Source: Desmonostoc geniculatum HA4340-LM1
GTDB lineage: Bacteria > Cyanobacteriota > Cyanobacteriia > Cyanobacteriales > Nostocaceae
Assembly: GCA_019359545.1 (NCBI GenBank)
Contig: JAHHHB010000053.1
Coordinates: 1-46,606 of the forward strand
Direction of reading: 5' to 3'
DNA length: 46,606 bases
This document shows positions 44,083 through 46,606 of the stretch, in pieces; the stretch's first letter is position 1, and every line of letters starts with the position of its first letter. Made by a program: the position numbers and the translations under genes. The notes under the pieces are model-generated. The model saw only the letters and a program-made list of their open reading frames with translations. It was not told the origin of the DNA and did no database searches.

Positions 44083-44151
44083 AAAAATCCCATCTCTTCA
44101 GTCTCCTCTCAATGCCTACGAAGTTAGCTGACGGGCTAGGGCTGAGAGATG
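44083..44151 (-). terminator. Riboswitch B expression platform: terminator sharing an aptamer strand
   Basis: On the minus strand CATCTCTCAG (44151-44142, within the aptamer core) can pair with CTGAAGAGATG (44101-44091) with one bulged base, followed by GGGATTTTTAT (T run 44087-44083). Formation would disrupt the aptamer, so ligand binding and termination would be mutually exclusive. This is inferred from base complementarity only. Confidence 0.6.
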
Positions 44152-44306
44152 CCCCTCTGAAGAAAGTTCTGAGTTGGGAGTGAGGAGTGAGGAGTTAGTT
44201 AAAAACTCATAACTCATAACTCCTAACTCTTAACTTTCTTCTAGATACGCCCCACAATTTGGTTCCTCCGCTCCAGCGTTATCCACTGTGATGGGCTGGA
44301 TTAGGC
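44114..44306 (-). promoter_or_regulatory. c-di-AMP (ydaO/yuaA-type) riboswitch B, upstream of the ABC permease
   Basis: On the minus strand P1 is GCCTA (44306-44302) with TAGGC (44118-44114). The conserved blocks are CTGGAGCGGAGGAACCA, TTGTGGGGCGTATCT and AGCCCGTCAGCTAACTTCG. It is clearly paralogous to riboswitch A, and the whole aptamer order is preserved. The peripheral arm (44166-44235) consists of GAGGAGT and AACTCCT heptamers that pair with each other to make a long extended stem. The start codon of the controlled permease is 113 bases after P1. Confidence 0.88.
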
Positions 44307-44787
44307 TGACTTACTCTAAATAGGTACGAAATTACGCACAATACAACATTGATGTGAAGAGTATAACATTAATGCTTAGTAAAAGTCATCTATTTCGGAT
44401 AAATTTTGTTTATTTAAATACTCAAATCCAGTCTATGTCCTGGCTTCTGCGTAATTCATAGATTTTATATTTTTTTGTAAATCATAGTTATGTGATGAGT
44501 GAAGTTACTACGCAGTCAGGGAAACAACAATAGTTAAGTCAAGCATCAAGATTGTTAACTGCTAGATAAATCTTAATGAAGATCAGATATATTATACTTT
44601 AAAAATTTATATACGGAGATTAAATCGAGCGATGCTTAAAGTAAATGCTTGCCTACGCGACGATAGATAAAATCTATTACTTTTGGTAGGTGAATTATGG
44701 AATTTTTTTTGGTAAATCATCGCTCCAGTCGCTAAACTAATTGCATATGGAAATTTATTCATCTCTCTGTTCGCTGAATTTAACATA
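44307..44787. other. Intergenic region between riboswitch B and the sensor kinase
   Basis: AT-rich and without a gene. It should hold the minus-strand promoter of riboswitch B and the plus-strand promoter of the kinase. I see no convincing promoter or repeat here. Confidence 0.5.
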
Positions 44788-45987
44788 ATGAATTTTAGTC
44801 AATTCCTGGCTGACAAAGCTGATATCATCCTAGATAAGTGGGTGACGGCAGTTCGCAAAGATCAACGGATTGAAAGTGCTGATGATTTATCCTATACAGC
44901 AATCAAAAATCATATTCCCAATGTTTTGAAAGCAATGGTAACGGTGCTTTCAAAATCTGAGGATAGTGATATTCAGTCAATAGTTGTTGCCAGTTTTGAG
45001 CATGGGGCGATTCGAGCCGAACAAGGTTTTGAGCCAACAGAAATTGCCAGAGAATATCATCTGTTAAGAAAAGTAATATTTGACACTATCCACCAAGATT
45101 TACTGAAAGGAACACCGTCAGAGATCATTCGTTCTATGCGTTTGATTGACGCTATTGTAGATGAAGCGATCGCTCGGTGTTTCAAGAGTTATGTTGAAGA
45201 ACGGTTGCGAGAATTGAGACAGTTACAAATATCATTAACGCTGCACAATCAGGAACTCACACGGTTAATTAGCGCCAATCAAGAGTATATTTCCCAACTA
45301 GCCCACGAATTAAAACATCCGCTAACTTCCATTATTGGTTACTCGGATTTGTTTTTACGCCAGCAACGAAAAAAGTCCCAGATAAAAGACAACTACACCA
45401 ATTTAGAACATATTGAGCGGGTGTTACGGAATGGTATACAATTACTTCACTTAATCAATGATGTACTAGAACTTTCGCGGTATGATGCGGGACAGATAAA
45501 ACTCCAACTAGCACCTACTAATCTGCCTCAACTAATTAGTAATGTGTGTCAAATGTTGGAACCTTTAGCTGTGGAGAAAAATTTACAAATCGTAGTAGAT
45601 TGCGATCGCGCCCCGCAAGAACTAATTACAAATTCTTTCCAATTGCAACAGATTGTTACAAATCTTATTAGTAATGCGATTCGCTACACAGAGTCGGGGA
45701 CTATTATTGTAATGTGTCAGGTGTTGGAGAAACAGAGATGGGCGATCGCAGTTTCTGACACTGGAATTGGCATTGCATCGGAAGACCAAGCCCAGATATT
45801 TGAACCCTATTTTCGTGTTAGTGCTGGCGATCGTCCCTACCTTCCTGATAGTACAGGATTAGGATTGGCAATAGTTTGGCGCTTGGTGAAACTATTACAA
45901 GGTGAAATTAACTTAGTTTCTGAAGTAGGCGTTGGTTCAACTTTCACAGTAATTTTTCCCTTAGAATTAGAGGTAGAAAAAAGTTAA
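44788..45987 (+). CDS. Sensor histidine kinase with RsbRD-type N-terminal domain
   Basis: This 399-residue protein has no membrane segment. Residues 5-140 are helical and read FLADKADIILDKWVTAVRKD, then SFEHGAIRAEQGFEPTEIAREYHLLR, the pattern of the RsbRD/RsbR-like N-terminal sensor domain (a globin-like or four-helix fold). HisKA follows with H173 in QLAHELKHPLTSIIGYSDL. The HATPase domain has N-box LISNAIRY, G1 DTGIGI and G2 TGLGLAIVWRL, ending GVGSTFTVIFP. It should autophosphorylate and act on a distant response regulator, since none is adjacent. ATG at 44788. Confidence 0.9.
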   Translation: MNFSQFLADKADIILDKWVTAVRKDQRIESADDLSYTAIKNHIPNVLKAMVTVLSKSEDSDIQSIVVASFEHGAIRAEQGFEPTEIAREYHLLRKVIFDTIHQDLLKGTPSEIIRSMRLIDAIVDEAIARCFKSYVEERLRELRQLQISLTLHNQELTRLISANQEYISQLAHELKHPLTSIIGYSDLFLRQQRKKSQIKDNYTNLEHIERVLRNGIQLLHLINDVLELSRYDAGQIKLQLAPTNLPQLISNVCQMLEPLAVEKNLQIVVDCDRAPQELITNSFQLQQIVTNLISNAIRYTESGTIIVMCQVLEKQRWAIAVSDTGIGIASEDQAQIFEPYFRVSAGDRPYLPDSTGLGLAIVWRLVKLLQGEINLVSEVGVGSTFTVIFPLELEVEKS

Positions 45988-46043
45988 TTTCACGCCAAAA
46001 CCTCAAAATATCTCTGCGCCTCTACATGAGATAAAAAATAACT

Positions 46044-46153
46044 CTACAATAACCCTTGTTTTTTCAACTTAACTAACGCATCTTCAGCAGCAGCTTTTTC
46101 AGCATCTTTTTTATTGCGTCCCTTACCTTCGCCGTAGATTTTTTCATCTACAA
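46044..46153 (-). pseudogene. rnc: Ribonuclease III, C-terminal dsRNA-binding fragment cut off by MITE-A
   Basis: The last 36 codons of RNase III are readable on the minus strand: VDEKIYGEGKGRNKKDAEKA, then AAEDALVKLKKQGLL, stop TAG at 46046-46044. GEGKGRNKKDAEKAAAEDAL is the second half of the double-stranded-RNA-binding domain. The frame is interrupted at 46153/46154 by MITE-A copy 5. The sequence beyond the MITE does not continue rnc but a TniQ-like fragment on the other strand. So this is a displaced 3' stub rather than a simple insertion, and another rnc must exist in the genome if RNase III is kept. Confidence 0.85.
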
Positions 46154-46331
46154 TAGGACTTACGCACTGTACAAAAGAACTATTTTGTGTATCAACGTAA
46201 ATACGTTGTTCCAGGCTTTTGGAGGTTGCTTTTGATTGCTGGCGATCGCCAAAATCTGATTGAAAAACCTAGATAAAAGCTTTGAAAACTCTATCTGCCA
46301 TTTTTGCTTTTATGTCAATGCGTAAGTCCTA
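46154..46331. mobile_element. MITE-A copy 5 (178 bp), at a rearrangement junction
   Basis: The ends are TAGGACTTACGCACTGTAC and GTCAATGCGTAAGTCCTA. Unlike the other four copies, the flanking 5-mers differ (TACAA on the left, GATAT on the right), so the two flanks do not come from one insertion event. The ends match copy 2 in inverted orientation. The interior lacks the GTAGGGGC palindrome. Confidence 0.85.
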
Positions 46332-46606
46332 GATATACTAACTGATGGAAATATAGCAGAGTTTGCCCGTTTGATAGGAATCCCAAAAAATACTTTATGG
46401 ATGTGGCAAACGGGTAAAGCTTTACCAGTGCTTGATATGCTTCTCAAAATTTGTTATCGCTTAGAAATATCTCTGCTTGACTCACATCTTGCACCTGGAA
46501 GTATGAATGTCAAAACCACAACTACGTGCAAGGGGAGCTAGGCGTTCAATTTCAAGTAAAAGAATAGACACGACTATTTGGGGAAAGATAGACTCTAAAG
46601 CAGTTT
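46332..46606 (+). pseudogene. TniQ/TnsD-like fragment with a frameshift, running off the window
   Basis: The frame from 46332 reads GNIAEFARLIGIPKNTLWMW, then GKALPVLDMLLKICYRLEISLLD, an XRE-like helix-turn-helix segment with the ICYRLEISLLD pattern seen in the C-terminal half of cyanobacterial TniQ/TnsD target-selection proteins. It stops at TAG 46539-46541. From about 46510 the frame one base over continues as SKPQLRARGARRSISSKRID and stays open to the window edge, as expected if one base had been inserted near 46505-46512. The 5' part is cut by MITE-A. The family call rests on pattern memory and is moderate. A phage- or transposon-type HTH protein is the alternative. Confidence 0.5.

Noticed and set aside
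9787..46331. MITE-A as an IS630/Tc1-type element with TA duplication
   Set aside because: TA flanks GGACTTACGC at some copies, but copies 3 and 4 have CA or TG there, while 5-bp direct repeats outside the (T/C)A..(T/A/G) ends match perfectly in four copies.
1..46606. tRNA, rRNA or other standard RNA genes
   Set aside because: I looked for tRNA-like T-loop (GGTTCRANTCC) and rRNA signatures on both strands and found none convincing; a tRNAscan or Rfam run would be needed to exclude minor RNAs.

Overview
This window reads as chromosome of a filamentous cyanobacterium, most likely a Nostoc-like member of the Nostocales. The evidence is the frequent GCGATCGC (HIP1) octamers, many tracts of 7-8 base tandem repeats (STRR type), two high-light-inducible proteins, a cyanobacterial-length IspH, Hanks-type and GAF/CHASE3/MHYT signalling proteins, and many short palindromic and MITE-like repeats. 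No rRNA, tRNA, CRISPR array or replication origin was seen.

Layout. 1-3500: end of an unknown gene, ispH, an internally deleted IS200/IS605 tnpB remnant whose edge supplies the stop codon of an SGNH hydrolase, and an ammonium-transporter fragment between two inverted repeat tracts. 3503-9088: a very large orphan hybrid histidine kinase and an inositol-monophosphatase-family enzyme. 9089-14382: aspartic peptidase, Gfo/Idh/MocA oxidoreductase, and a sigma factor/DUF1822 pair. 14301-20010: a decayed sugar-acid locus with a truncated uronate isomerase, a LacI regulator, gluconokinase, and two paralogous sugar-binding lipoproteins, both broken. 19972-28121: an MHYT-GAF-PAS-MCP-like sensor, a Ser/Thr kinase, a second tnpB remnant, and a secreted PPC/RTX protein split by one nonsense codon. 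29895-34819: BY-kinase-type polysaccharide protein, RNase Z, methyltransferase, small helical protein. 35240-41995: a membrane protein with seven copies of a helical repeat, two tandem HLIPs, an ArsB/NhaD-family transporter, and a universal-stress-type protein. 42186-44306: two c-di-AMP (ydaO-type) riboswitches on the minus strand, one ahead of the stress protein and one ahead of an NrtB-type ABC transporter operon that has collapsed by deletion into a composite pseudogene. 44788-46606: a sensor kinase, the last codons of rnc cut off by a MITE, and a frameshifted TniQ-like fragment.

The dominant theme is genome decay with readable joints. At least ten genes are truncated, frameshifted or split. 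The ends of homology often lie at STRR tracts or MITEs. One MITE family (here MITE-A, five copies) has matching 5-bp target duplications at four copies, and its internal palindrome changes symmetrically between copies. The strongest regulatory signals are the two riboswitches. Their peripheral loops have been invaded by the same heptamer repeats that occur between genes. All functional calls come from reading the sequence and family knowledge; no database search was possible.
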